A DNA stretch of 64,000 nt from the NCBI RefSeq assembly GCF_022605725.1, contig NC_065547.1:27321167-27385166 (forward strand). Reading direction: 5' to 3'. Shown in pieces: positions 39,101 to 42,239 of the stretch; position 1 is the stretch's first letter, and each line of letters begins with the position of its first letter. This DNA comes from Anthonomus grandis grandis. Lineage: Eukaryota > Arthropoda > Insecta > Coleoptera > Curculionidae. The position numbers were made by a program, and so were the translations under genes. The notes under the pieces were generated by a model. It searched no databases. It had not been told where the DNA came from and saw only the letters and a program-made list of their open reading frames with translations.

Positions 39101-39677
39101 CAATGAATTATAAAAAGAAATTCGGCGAATTTTAGTTATTGCGGAAACATTTCTTCAGAAATACTTTCATTAAAATATTTGTCTTCTTTTCGTTAGTAAG
39201 CAAATTGTGGATCTCAGTCAGACTTTTCCTTTGTATATTTTAGGTTTGAGAAAATTCATAAAAAAATTTGCGTCGTCTGTTTCGATTTATTTTTATAATA
39301 GCATTTTTTTTATTAGATGCCCCAGTGAAGACCTAAAACGTAAAATGTACGGCTGCGTCCTAGTGGTCGGTGGCGGCATGAAATTCTCTGGAATTGGTAA
39401 TCCCCAAACTCAATTTTTTAACCATTTGCTAAAATATTCTGCAATTCCAGGTACTTGGCTCCAAAACAGAATCTCGCTCCAGATTCCGTACCTATATAGG
39501 GCAGAGCAGCTGGACATAATAACCAATCCGAGAGATATGGATTCCGCTATGGTCGCGTGGAAGGGGGCAGCCATAATGTCCTGTTTGGAAACCGCTCAAG
39601 AGTTATGGATCGAATCTTCCGAGTGGGAGAAGTATGGGGTACGGGTGCTGAGAGAAAGAGCTCCGTTTACGTGGTGA
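2..39677 (+). CDS. Arp8: Arp8 (actin-related protein 8), 5'-partial, 7 exons
   Basis: Actin-fold subunit of the nuclear INO80 chromatin-remodelling complex; the family binds nucleosomes and histones and is needed for remodelling. Exons: <2-103, 159-342, 3942-4492, 31355-31643, 31694-31880, 39317-39396, 39451-39677. All introns are GT-AG and phases agree, giving 540 codons with the stop. Family landmarks seen in order: IHPGSLNLRIGRASD (first actin-like strand), SPGGSITSILADLEAIWSH, VIDVGDQKTSVSCVEDG (second phosphate-loop region), GDPEDPHDE, KMYGCVLVVGGG and the C-terminal LRERAPFTW. Human ARP8 is about 624 residues, so roughly 50 N-terminal residues plus the start lie left of the window. The intron at 4493-31354 is 26.9 kb and that at 31881-39316 is 7.4 kb, both filled with mobile elements; no break was found in the coding exons. 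Identification rests on recalled family similarity. Confidence 0.95.
159..342 (+). CDS. Arp8: Arp8 exon b
   Basis: Starts after a pyrimidine tract ending TTATCAG and begins VYSDSFLPERADISQ. Ends in phase 1 at ATT-G before GTATAC. The intron between exons a and b is only 55 nt. The segment RRRYATPPQQIAAFN matches the region preceding the conserved core of animal Arp8. Confidence 0.87.
824..2384. mobile_element. Foldback / long-TIR MITE, 1.56 kb, TA target duplication
   Basis: Two imperfect inverted arms of roughly 570-620 bp (about 824-1400 and 1765-2384) flank a short AT-rich centre. The ends read CAGGGTGTCCAGAAAAA on the left and the complement of CAGGGTGTCCGGAAAAA on the right, each abutted by TA (822-823 and 2385-2386), as expected of Tc1/mariner-type insertion. 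No transposase is encoded, so it is probably non-autonomous. The two arms have diverged noticeably (for example the CCGGAC versus CCAGAA ends), so it is not recent. Confidence 0.85.
3337..3760 (+). pseudogene. RTE/Jockey-like LINE reverse transcriptase fragment
   Basis: Decayed plus-strand coding traces NLANYY, LKAKLGLYQSREQ and LVERSIEYNKPLALI correspond to the finger region of non-LTR reverse transcriptases (the NYRPI ... QAGFR ... KPLALIFVDFEKAFD segment). Several stops and frameshifts interrupt it. Only a few hundred bases remain; clade assignment is tentative. Confidence 0.6.
3942..4492 (+). CDS. Arp8: Arp8 exon c
   Basis: Largest exon, 551 nt, starting in phase 1 after TTTGTAG and ending ECDDQ in phase 0 before GTTTGTTG. 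Encodes GDSGGDWVKVEGE, the SPGGSITSILADLEAIWSH helix region and VIDVGDQKTSVSCVEDG. The upstream part of the open frame, before 3942, is intron. Confidence 0.93.
4811..4855 (-). ncRNA. Hammerhead ribozyme motif (left arm)
   Basis: Read on the minus strand: TAGGT, then CTGATGA, a stem II hairpin with GCTC/GAGC, GAAA, a palindromic CACGTG minimal stem III, GTA cleavage triplet and ATCTA closing stem I with TAGGT (one G-U pair). All conserved hammerhead core bases are present. The very short, palindromic stem III resembles the minimal hammerheads described in Penelope-like elements. Confidence 0.7.
5088..5157 (-). other. tRNA-like segment with B box
   Basis: The minus strand contains GGTTCGAATCTCGCTCAGGA, a good RNA polymerase III B box and T-arm (5079-5098), about 50 nt downstream of an A-box-like TTAACGCAGTAG. 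The rest does not fold as a convincing full tRNA, so I read it as a tRNA pseudogene or tRNA-derived SINE piece. Confidence 0.4.
5205..5522 (-). pseudogene. GIY-YIG endonuclease domain remnant
   Basis: Minus-strand reading gives HTRMEECANCPAIYVGQSGR, RISTRIQEHL and FATHLFSSGHNF. IYVGQSGRRIxTRIxEH is the GIY-YIG signature block with the following arginine and helix, and SGHNF is the downstream histidine motif seen in Penelope-like nucleases. The frame is broken after HNFTVS by a single-base shift and then continues DNVSVVDECQKSRKLDLLEE. Not a functional gene. Confidence 0.75.
5699..5743 (+). ncRNA. Hammerhead ribozyme motif (right arm)
   Basis: TAGGT-CTGATGA-(GCTC loop GAGC)-GAAA-CACGTG-GTA-ACCTA on the plus strand. 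Stem I TAGGT/ACCTA is fully paired, stem II is four pairs with loop TTAATAG, and the core CTGATGA...GAAA is intact. Predicted cleavage is after GTA at 5738. It is the inverted twin of the motif at 4811-4855. Confidence 0.7.
6440..8115 (-). mobile_element. I-group LINE, 3' half with RNase H, 5'-truncated
   Basis: Minus-strand coding remnants in order: RT palm (GLVMVTGKFVNSVCERMQ, 8060-8159), RT thumb (LRQQVKYLRVILDSKL...LQRLVCLGITGAM, 7463-7912) and a long frame (6455-7456) with RNase H motifs YTDGSWMKSTNSAGAG, YSDSLAALKA and WVPGHQGVEGNERADELAR, then a cysteine-histidine knuckle CLNCGTGEETSYHILGIC. The YADD-equivalent box is damaged and several frameshifts separate the pieces. GC content is clearly higher than in the flanks. 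The 5' break is near 8115, where AT-rich sequence of another LINE begins. Same general type as the element at 34250-37080. Confidence 0.85.
6455..7456 (-). pseudogene. RNase H + zinc-knuckle C-terminal part of LINE ORF2
   Basis: A 333-codon open segment. RNase H catalytic acids are visible at YTDGS, the AEVFAILE glutamate, YSDS and GNERAD, so the domain looks intact. After it comes a helical linker and CLNC...HILGIC. It begins mid-protein, downstream of frameshifts, so it is a piece of a dead ORF2 rather than a gene. Confidence 0.8.
8205..9310 (-). pseudogene. CR1/Jockey-like LINE fragment (endonuclease and RT pieces)
   Basis: Minus-strand traces: IMGDYNLPEALWNN and NRLGNVHCVFLDLVFTN (APE-type endonuclease, 9100-9290) and, closer to 8215-8420, HLGAVFDQKLNIHSHINEM and YCCIVWSPNYD (RT C-terminal region). 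The middle of the reverse transcriptase is lost and many stops are present. Abuts the I-group LINE at about 8115-8205. Confidence 0.65.
9311..9990. other. AT-rich intronic stretch
   Basis: Part of the large Arp8 intron. No coding trace, repeat edge or RNA gene recognised. Confidence 0.5.
9990..10600 (-). pseudogene. DDE-type transposase remnant with internal deletion
   Basis: Minus strand encodes an N-terminal piece (10351-10575) PPRERLRNGHFNSELKEMIF...EMSLKNIDKQVASRTG, a helix-turn-helix-like start of DDE transposases, and further on SFEDSISSITPNKWRECVEL and GPWQHYGQCDPTVIDL, resembling the C-terminal tail of insect DDE elements of the same type. The catalytic core between them is missing. 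Family not certain. Confidence 0.45.
10601..11389. other. AT-rich intronic stretch
   Basis: No gene or repeat edge recognised. Confidence 0.45.
11390..11830 (-). pseudogene. LINE reverse transcriptase fragment
   Basis: On the minus strand GATGTGTCAAAGGCCTATGA encodes DVSKAYD, the RT motif A block, followed by CIERELFL. Upstream traces GVFDDHLRIAL and YYYIKPANQR match the TFPDxLKxAxVxPIYK region. Strongly decayed; CR1/Jockey-like type is likely. Confidence 0.5.
12109..12159. repeat. Perfect 24-bp-arm palindrome
   Basis: Arms 12109-12132 and 12136-12159 are exact inverted copies (ATTGAAGTGGTGAATTATAT... and its complement) separated by AAG. It could extrude as a cruciform or transcribe a perfect hairpin. 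Confidence 0.9.
12640..13640 (-). mobile_element. CR1/Jockey-like LINE fragment, copy related to 42240-43985
   Basis: Colinear with the element at 42600-43570: shared blocks include GAGGGTTTCTTGTAAGTGAG against GAGAGTTTCTTGTGAGTGAG, the AAACTGAACGAGCAAACAA segment and the GACCCTTGTGGCACTCCACG (GVPQGSV-type) block. Coding frames are destroyed. It ends close to the start of the Tc1/mariner-like element at 13701. Confidence 0.7.
14503..15606 (-). pseudogene. Tc1/mariner-type transposase, broken
   Basis: Four minus-strand segments: helix-turn-helix part (15304-15606, ALGISRTTILNILKDH), first catalytic aspartate (14999-15205, ILWTDEATY then MHYWCDNNPHWLREAQHQGL), second (14648-14992, MFLQLDGCPAHFSRNVREH) and the C-terminal part (14503-14685, IQEAIYSLSRAEIGAA). 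The third acid lies in a shifted frame, RSPDLTCLDFYL, about 40 residues after the second, so the spacing resembles DD41D (rosa-like) elements more than DD34D; this count crosses a frameshift and is approximate. Dead through frameshifts. Confidence 0.75.
16107..18565. other. Non-coding body of the 8-bp-TSD element, left of the errantivirus
   Basis: AT-rich. An 88-codon open frame at 17611-17877 has no recognisable homology and I do not call it. No RNA gene seen. Confidence 0.5.
18570..18892 (+). repeat. Errantivirus 5' LTR
   Basis: Begins TGTTATATCC, ends GTGATATAACA; 323 bp. Contains ACGTATAAATAGG, a likely TATA box (about 18746-18758), and AATAAA-like polyadenylation context near 18840. Confidence 0.95.
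18895..18914 (+). promoter_or_regulatory. Primer-binding site, tRNA-Ser type
   Basis: TGGCGCAGTCGATAGTAGGA starts two bases after the LTR and resembles the tRNA-Ser primer sites of the 17.6/297 errantivirus group, with a small internal difference from the Drosophila form as I recall it. Confidence 0.7.
19414..20664 (+). CDS. gag: Errantivirus Gag
   Basis: 416 codons. Structural polyprotein: an N-terminal helical capsid-like region (residues ~1-210), then a single CCHC zinc knuckle at about residue 230 (CHSCGRIGHYANEC) and a long Asn/Gln/Pro-rich tail. The ATG follows a ~500 nt leader. It overlaps pol in the -1 frame. No stop or frameshift inside. One CCHC and an N/Q-rich tail are usual for this group. 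Confidence 0.9.
   Translation: MITMTDNDNNVANNAAEIEPYKLSEIFSIIPEFEGDQIFLQTFLNACDCAYNMSTRNQKHLLVIHIKNKLRGRAAQLISSRNPLSYSEIKHLLNSHFGDTRDLSSLIQDLQRVKQITNESPLTFLNRVQTLNAKMHANIQKSNLSTDEKQAQITLIESMALSTLLTGLEPRIGHIIRASNPRDLLEAQVRIRRELQLSYFENQKAVKPNPPKPISNQPINKRPNLQPPKCHSCGRIGHYANECRSQQRPNYFQNGNNNNFQRPLFNNNQPNPIQQNRPNEQRPHFSSSNPQPNNFQSRPSVIQRNPNLNPDKFRAHFVNHDPNYENSYPNNYYQSHDRYDFPSEFNQYDQSADQIDIQNYQDFLSLSNQNHPPDLTSNMTHESENQSEMTEIQDQIQTLNLDDFDPSLNFPEQNFM
20580..24410 (+). CDS. pol: Errantivirus Pol (protease, RT, RNase H, integrase)
   Basis: Open in the -1 frame relative to gag from at least 20580, so it is probably made by -1 ribosomal frameshifting; the first in-frame ATG is well inside, so I give the start of the overlap. 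Domains in order: aspartic protease LLIDTGAG (20731-20755), reverse transcriptase with YMDD (about 22002), RNase H with TDASAYAIGAV (about 22445), H2C2 zinc site (about 23410-23545, ending CETCQ), integrase acids in NLDIYEY, HADYGREFD and NGSIERFH. All catalytic motifs are present and the frame is uninterrupted. It overlaps env by eight bases. Confidence 0.92.
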   Translation, partial: DRNPRPNSDIESRRFRPVTEFPGTEFYVNPLLTVNPKNLYYITDATNTLKLLIDTGAGISIFKENAVKNFKQRFPEKVSIQGITAEKLLITESTLVPFKVGDPHKVYIYNLDIDFDGILGLDFLEHYKCTIDLNNKQLITYFKTVPLYKIEKSTDFKEESSSSKRNYPNKINIPARTEQIFKLKCNLSNTDAILSRQEIEKVHIPNALVHINTNGEFFTSIVNANAIPKSIEFSDIQIEPFVSHTLLNYNTSEIQSNSSSNRIKNIKNQLRTEHLNEEETELITNLCLEYEDIFYLEGDILSFTNEIKHQIETNNARPIFTKSYRYPHVHKEEVKSQVSKMLDQGIIRPSISPWSSPVWVVPKKMDSSGKQKWRVVIDYRKLNETTVDDKYPLPNISDLLDQLGKCHYFTTLDLASGFHQIEIDPKDIPKTAFSVENGHYEFIRMPFGLKNAPSTFQRVMDNILLGILNERCLVYMDDIIVYSSTIHDHINRLTDVFKRLRKSNLKIQPDKCEFLRKEVAYLGHLITQEGVKPNPEKIKCIKNFPTLKSPKDIKSFLGLTGYYRRFIPNFAKISKPLTRLLQKDVPFDFDADCRHAFDELKNALISDPILIYPNFDEPFLLTTDASAYAIGAVLSQGPVGKDLPIAFASRTLCSAETKYSTIERELLAIVWAVKQFRPYLYGRKFTLVTDHRPLTWLFSIKDPGSRLARWRLKLEEYNYKIIHKPGKVNKNADALSRIKINHFQDCSNFQKKISIFASNEDDSDSTLSADEKSDEVIVDDKKITEEYNNFAHLYETTSLIDYSKIEISNEQLLENTHKRIVTFFWQNKLEELHHKILDDIFEEDANFGANQINIFSSRSVKNRNYLIIPLPFDPEMVVQHLFYVIYTGQNKFDMSITYYVENRLELPILEILSYVFADKDIKIKICQNLIKTPDADEIPQILDHYHRGKTNLHRGINETTRRIKEKYNWPGLSKDVENLIKSCETCQKVKACRKNLNNPLVITETPKTPFERINLDIYEYPTRNYALTIRDELTKFTQAYPLSDKTAKTVINTLLLFFQHYGTPLRIHADYGREFDNILMKDLCELYEIKLSFSSVSHPQSNGSIERFHATLGEMIRANQAENPNDHPFNILPYAVICYNNTKNKTHGFTPYELIFGHTSSRPPETIYNEKALISKYVRDLSNRMQYFYKVARSKTDRKKEKAKERFDQHLSQNPPNYQVGNKVYIKESQIANKAANKFNGPFEILEILKNSAIVLNPQTNQKSKINFDRMKPYHE
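24403..26313 (+). CDS. env: Errantivirus Env glycoprotein
   Basis: 636 codons. N-terminal signal-peptide-like stretch, furin-type site REKR at residues 119-122 followed by a glycine-rich hydrophobic segment (candidate fusion peptide), a heptad-like helical region after it, a cysteine-bearing ectodomain, a transmembrane helix near residues 548-569 and a basic cytoplasmic tail beginning KCKKRRN. This layout matches errantivirus envelope proteins (related to baculovirus F proteins). Its ATG overlaps the end of pol (24403-24410); in relatives env is translated from a spliced RNA. No break seen. Confidence 0.9.
   Translation: MSKFSFRFFGLFPVILCQYSITPINNTIGIFFHEESKLKISNNKWTLLVYKDLELIKNTIENNDKILNNLLNTLDEDVPRMLAFKTEVQTHVSLLRQISNSINQKYSDIMVDTRKYIFREKRGLINGMGSIWKSITGNLDASDGEYFNEWIDKLARDEHELENLLKNQISVTTSVIKNFNATIQKLQVDEETFNKDIEEIRNSIMDISDQLKYYSSQIAILNICESLMESYSFIENYLNDVINAITFARLKILHSSIITPQDLIESLKHISQSLQTNNLPLPIYTSSVAQYLDIIELQAYQIDSRIIFVLNIPLVDPEKYTLFNLYPIPILDSRTGLHHILTTSYKHIARNDDSLLYVTIRNLATCKSLGGRTKLCSSILPYPIDTDAICEAQLLRQLSNLPRTCQTSIILAKDYNIQEISQNLWLIAVADPLPITIKCGTRDIVTKITNNNTLLKLQPECNAFVGSTRIHAQKQIDTHDNITYSSHPVIIPYSCCDHIPEKIHLPDLKPLKLNKLNVEDLNIAQHKLNQYSDELDRLIKQPFVNKHISWFTILTIILIVVLLILYITCKCKKRRNLKIGIATSSDDYPPSPPKHPGNTFTRQWRKILPRRRPSIHIGDLVEEGEELELNPNKQMC
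26345..26355 (+). promoter_or_regulatory. Polypurine tract
   Basis: AATGGGGGAGC directly precedes the 3' LTR, the expected plus-strand primer. Confidence 0.75.
26356..26678 (+). repeat. Errantivirus 3' LTR
   Basis: 323 bp; I found no difference from the 5' LTR when reading both. Followed by TATA (26679-26682), the target duplication. Confidence 0.95.
26683..27355. other. Body of the 8-bp-TSD element, right of the errantivirus
   Basis: Contains a possible minus-strand first exon: ATG at 26887, codons MAKTCVVCASS, then a stop or shift, then a canonical GTAAGT donor near 26825. Otherwise nothing recognised. Confidence 0.4.
28350..30345 (+). mobile_element. Academ-like DNA transposon with ~290-bp TIRs
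   Basis: Inverted arms 28350-28640 and 30045-30345 share CCTAGAAAGTTT, GAGTTTTGAAAATTGG, CGTATCTTTGCCGCTCGCGC and GTTATGTATTAAATTAAACT. Between them is a broken gene for an XPG/PIN-like nuclease with a cysteine-rich C-terminus. Academ transposons are defined by an XPG nuclease and a Cys8 zinc finger, so Academ is my best label. The terminal bases are uncertain by a few positions; a 3-6 bp target duplication around AGT is suggested by the related LINE copy at 30880-31080. Confidence 0.65.
28670..29868 (+). pseudogene. XPG/PIN-like nuclease with Cys-rich tail, frameshifted
   Basis: Traces in order: AIVVFDGYQEDVTN (first acid), LFDETMIPSVSQDKFLGKDT, AAEDADALIINTAI (XPG-I-type acids), VIVVGENVDLLFLLTAL, ILFLHAFSGCDTTSALF, then CKCKKGCRGACGCRKAGLKC and CTNCNGTC, and an acidic end. 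DADxLI, the GxxxDLL strand and GCDTTSALF correspond to conserved acid clusters of the PIN/XPG fold. Frames shift at about 28740, 29050, 29230, 29350 and 29530. Proteins of this plan are widespread in arthropod genomes and are usually unnamed. Not functional here. Confidence 0.7.
30430..30840. repeat. ~150-bp tandem repeats, about 2.7 units
   Basis: Units start near 30448, 30593 and 30751 (periods about 145 and 157). Each contains ACCTCTACAAA or a variant, a run TATAAACGACTATAACT and TTAATATxxATAATCxACGTCTAA. A diverged relative occurs at 62745-63010. Confidence 0.7.
30880..31080 (+). pseudogene. Second copy of the LINE fragment, without the transposon insert
   Basis: GAAGTTTGGTATTAGAG and GTATGACTCAGGACAGCATC match 28318-28340 and 30357-30380. 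It serves as an empty-site reference for the insertion at 28350-30345. Confidence 0.65.
31355..31643 (+). CDS. Arp8: Arp8 exon d
   Basis: Acceptor TTTTACAG; begins NKLDSMLLRKLKEELCHVNL, colinear with the TNKMD segment of vertebrate Arp8, and includes YTIQVGDECIIAPLSMF and GDPEDPHDE. Ends in phase 1 before GTACTATG. Confidence 0.92.
31694..31880 (+). CDS. Arp8: Arp8 exon e
   Basis: Acceptor GGTTGTAG after a 50-nt intron; encodes an acidic, low-conservation insert (MKEESSSIDMNES) and then LGLDQAVLQSID. Donor GTGAGT at 31881. Ends in phase 2. Confidence 0.9.
32560..33560 (+). pseudogene. Penelope-like element: RT C-terminal half and GIY-YIG
   Basis: SPIIFDVALLYVEQQIYQQF, then YFRYVDDTLLL (32655-32690, catalytic YVDD), TNWLRKSTWSDRYLNLMSSH (about 32840), KIATINNLVDTAVLLSDDMF, and finally VVYCLPCQIPTSYIGQTSHL (about 33273-33330) with SGLCEHTITLGHKFNF. 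RT with YxDD followed by a GIY-YIG domain is the Penelope plan. At least three frame breaks. Confidence 0.75.
34250..37080 (+). mobile_element. I-group LINE with RNase H (5'-truncated, several frameshifts)
   Basis: Segments in order: endonuclease-RT linker (34329-34631, AKKAWWNRNTEKHRDTT), RT (34996-35656: YQAGKSTDLALHHL, FLDIKGAFDNTPF, QGGVLSPTLW, AYADDLVIL), thumb (35608-36060), RNase H (WYTDGSRMNNRAGSGLCGG near 36210; WLPGHAGNEEADFLARLGS-like sequence near 36480) and a knuckle CRWCCEEDETVNHVVGEC (about 36820-36870). GC-rich relative to its surroundings. Catalytic YADD is intact but the ORF is interrupted repeatedly. It ends near 37070 with GTAATAAAGTTTTATTGTC. Confidence 0.85.
37110..37620 (-). 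pseudogene. LINE reverse transcriptase fragment
   Basis: Minus strand reads VAALYFDLSKAFDMINHNLL, LSSVGLRGAWLSWIDSYLDQ (RT motif A and following helix, 37440-37590), then a GVFRGAILRLPLFILYM-like block near 37330. Decayed downstream. Confidence 0.7.
37780..38400 (-). pseudogene. RTE-clade LINE 3' fragment
   Basis: Minus-strand traces LERLIDHIMQYSCKKKEI, LRCYAFSVLLYGVESWTFT, KKENWNTW and MGKYWIKEDPKEE match the RT thumb and C-terminal region of RTE-type LINEs (LLYGxExWT ... RRxLxYLGHxxR). Many stops. Confidence 0.6.
39317..39396 (+). CDS. Arp8: Arp8 exon f
   Basis: Acceptor TTTTATTAG; completes the arginine codon split from exon e and encodes CPSEDLKRKMYGCVLVVGGG, the actin-fold nucleotide-binding strand, then MKFSGI. 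Donor GTAATC at 39397. Confidence 0.9.
39397..39450 (+). other. 54-nt stop-free Arp8 intron
   Basis: GTAATC...TTCCAG. Length is a multiple of three and the frame stays open across it, so reading it as exon would add 18 residues. Removing it gives GGGMKFSGIGTWLQNRI, which matches vertebrate Arp8 residue for residue in spacing between GGG and the QxRI motif; hence I call it an intron. Confidence 0.8.
39451..39677 (+). CDS. Arp8: Arp8 last exon
   Basis: Encodes GTWLQNRISLQIP, ITNPRDMDSAMVAWKGAAIM and the terminal GVRVLRERAPFTW, then TGA. WKGAA(I/V) is the conserved actin-family motif. Confidence 0.93.
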
Positions 39678-39891
39678 TTTTAGTAGTTATAAAAGTAATT
39701 TTATAGTTGGCGTCAATGATAATGTATTTTTCTTACGACCGTTTAATAATAGGGTTATTATTCAGGTATTTTGAATAGATAATAATACCTATTACTTACC
39801 CCGAGAGTAATTTACTAATGTAATAATTCTTTACTCGTTGGTTATAATGGGAATTTTGTATTTTATTTTTAAAAAACTACACAGAAAGCCA

Positions 39892-39897
39892 AATAAA
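39892..39897 (+). terminator. Arp8 polyadenylation signal
   Basis: AATAAA 215 bases after the stop codon, the first clear signal downstream. Confidence 0.6.
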
Positions 39898-39899
39898 AA

Positions 39900-41080
39900 T
39901 ATTTTAATTTCTTCATGCCTGTTAGATTTGTTAGATTGGTTTGACTGACTGACTGTTTGTTAGATTTCCCGTTTGATGTGGTTGAGTATTAAAATTTAAA
40001 AAGATTTGTGTATCCTAGAGCACGTTAAGTAAATGATTTCAGTTTGTAAGTGAAAAAAATATGAGTATTATATTTTTACAGAATGTTAGACGAAGGTACG
40101 GATATAACTGCCTTAAAAAGACTTGGGGAAATCATTTGCAAATAAAATGGATACTCCAAATAAAATTTTGCATACAGTTAATGTCAATACAAAACCAGTA
40201 CATCATTGGCTATTTTGTACACGAGATGACCAAGAATGACATAAATTTGGGTAATAACACTACTCCAACTTTAATTTTTTTTAATTATTCGAATATTACT
40301 ATAAATATTTATAAAAAAACACAGCATATTGGAAGCATTATATTATAATTTACTTCTTTATTATAATAAATATTTTGCGTAGACAATGGTCCCATCTTAT
40401 TTAAAAGGGCTGCCCATATAAAACGGTCTATTCAAATTTACAAACAGCAAGCATTTTGCTAACGAAAAAGTCAACTATATAGGTGTTTAATCTGAAATAT
40501 TTCTAGCTTTCGTCTTAAGACTGTATTCTCATTCAACAGTTTCACAAAAACTTTTTTCAATTACGTTCTTTCACAAAAACTGTAACAGTCCATTTGAACC
40601 GCTATAACTCAACAGAGCAGTTGTTTAGATCAAGACTGTGGACTGGCATCATCATTCTGGCACAGTCCGCTATAAAGCAGCACTATCCAGGTATCCAAAG
40701 TGGTCCAAGGTACACAGCTATGGTGTAGCTGCAATAGTTTTCTCTACTTATTCATATGATCACTACACTCGCCTGCGACTCGTGTCGCAAACTTGATCCT
40801 CGTGAGTAATAGCTGTCATTACATGCTCAGTAAATACTAACAGTATACTATTTATAATGGCATAGTCCAGATCAAATAAAGCGATTTTTTATGTCCTATG
40901 ACATGTACCATACATATTTAAAGATGGGTTTTATCAAACCAAATTACTTGAGGCATTTGGGCTAAAAAAGACACAATTTTCAATGCTTAGATCAACCTGG
41001 ATTCGCCTATCCTAAAGTTATTTCAAGTTTAATCGACCAAGTATTACTTTCCTATTAAAATTTTGCATTGGAATACCCAA
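39900..41080. other. Region without a supported gene
   Basis: A splice-acceptor-like TTTTTACAG at 40072-40080 is followed by a short open stretch (MLDEGTDITALKRLGEIICK) and another beginning MDTPNKILHTVNVNTKP, neither recognised. The rest looks like decayed intergenic DNA. Confidence 0.4.
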
Positions 41081-41089
41081 CTTATAAGC

Positions 41090-42110
41090 ACAGAATTTTA
41101 AAAACTTATATTGAACCTTCTCAATTGAACCATTATATTGATCACATAGAAGAAACTTCTAGCATACTCAAGAGATACACGCTTCACTTTATCAATTGTC
41201 AAAAAGTCACAGCAATTTCTCAAGGTAAACTTCAGCAGTCTCAGACTCTTCAGCTGAACTTGAAAAATATGGCTGTTAAACTTAAAATTTTCATTAAAAA
41301 TAATGAGAAGATTAAAAAGCTTTACTCTCTGCGCACCTTCAAAAAGCTTGACATCCACCTTAAAGCCTCCTTGGTAAATTGAAAACTCTTCAGCTTAAAA
41401 AGCAATAAATCAAAAGGAACTCTGTCAAAGGCTCTGGAGAAGCCAGTATAGACAAAATCCACTTGCTCGTTTTTCTCCATCAGATCCTATTCATATGGCA
41501 ACAAATTAGTAACTGGATCTACCAGTTGTGAATCCGTGTTGCTCTGCAGAATATAACTCTCTACACTCTCAGATTGTATATGAGCTTATCAAAGAGCTTC
41601 GGAATAGCTGATTGTTTGAAGACACCACGATAGTTTTTAACATCATATTTATCACCTGACTTAAAAATGGGGTAATATAGCTATGTTGCCATGAGTCGGT
41701 ACCAAGGTGCAAGAAGCCAAGGACAAATTGAACAGAATATGCAAACATTTGGAATTGGTAAATGAGGAGGATAAAAAAAAGTTAGACAAATTACCTAATA
41801 ATAATGAATGCCAGACTTAATGATAATGAATTTTGTAGATTGCAGATGCCTTCATAGATTTCGGAGATATCAACCTTATAAAGGCAAATGGTAGTATTAA
41901 ACAATATTGGAGTTTTAAGCAAAATACAATTTGTGGTACCTTAAATAGCAGCAAAATGGTCGGCGAACAAGTCAGCTGAATGAAATGAGCGTGATCTGCA
42001 GAATGATCACCAAGATGCATGTGGTTTGGTACAGAGCTACATTTTTTAAACAGAACTTTTTTATAACTACAGAGATTTGAATGATGGGTTCTTATATTAA
42101 TACCCACATC
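41090..42110 (-). pseudogene. Jockey-like LINE reverse transcriptase fragment
   Basis: Minus strand: ITPIFKSGDKYDVKNYRGVF and IPKLFDKLIYN (about 41590-41690, RT N-terminal block), EQVDFVYTGFSRAFDRVPFD (about 41420-41475, motif A), LKSFQFTKEALRWMSSFL, then DVKLFEGAQRVKLF. Frames broken; upstream traces to 42110 continue in the same orientation. Confidence 0.65.
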
Positions 42111-42239
42111 AGTTATATAATTTGTATAACATCATTAGAATAATGAGGTTATTCATAATTCAAAGTATATCAAAACATCTTAACTGGAATGTTATCTTTA
42201 TATGGAATATAATTATTGTGAACAGGCCTGGGTCAATGA

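Larger units (their letters stand above)
31881..39316 (+). other. Arp8 intron (7.4 kb)
   Basis: Donor GTGAGT, acceptor TTTATTAG. Holds the Penelope remnant, an I-type LINE, a second LINE RT piece and an RTE tail. Segments 31881-32559, 33561-34249 and 38401-39316 show nothing I recognise. Confidence 0.8.

Noticed and set aside
39207..39316. Upstream extension of the last Arp8 frames
   Set aside because: Open but intronic: the family alignment starts exactly after the acceptor at 39316.
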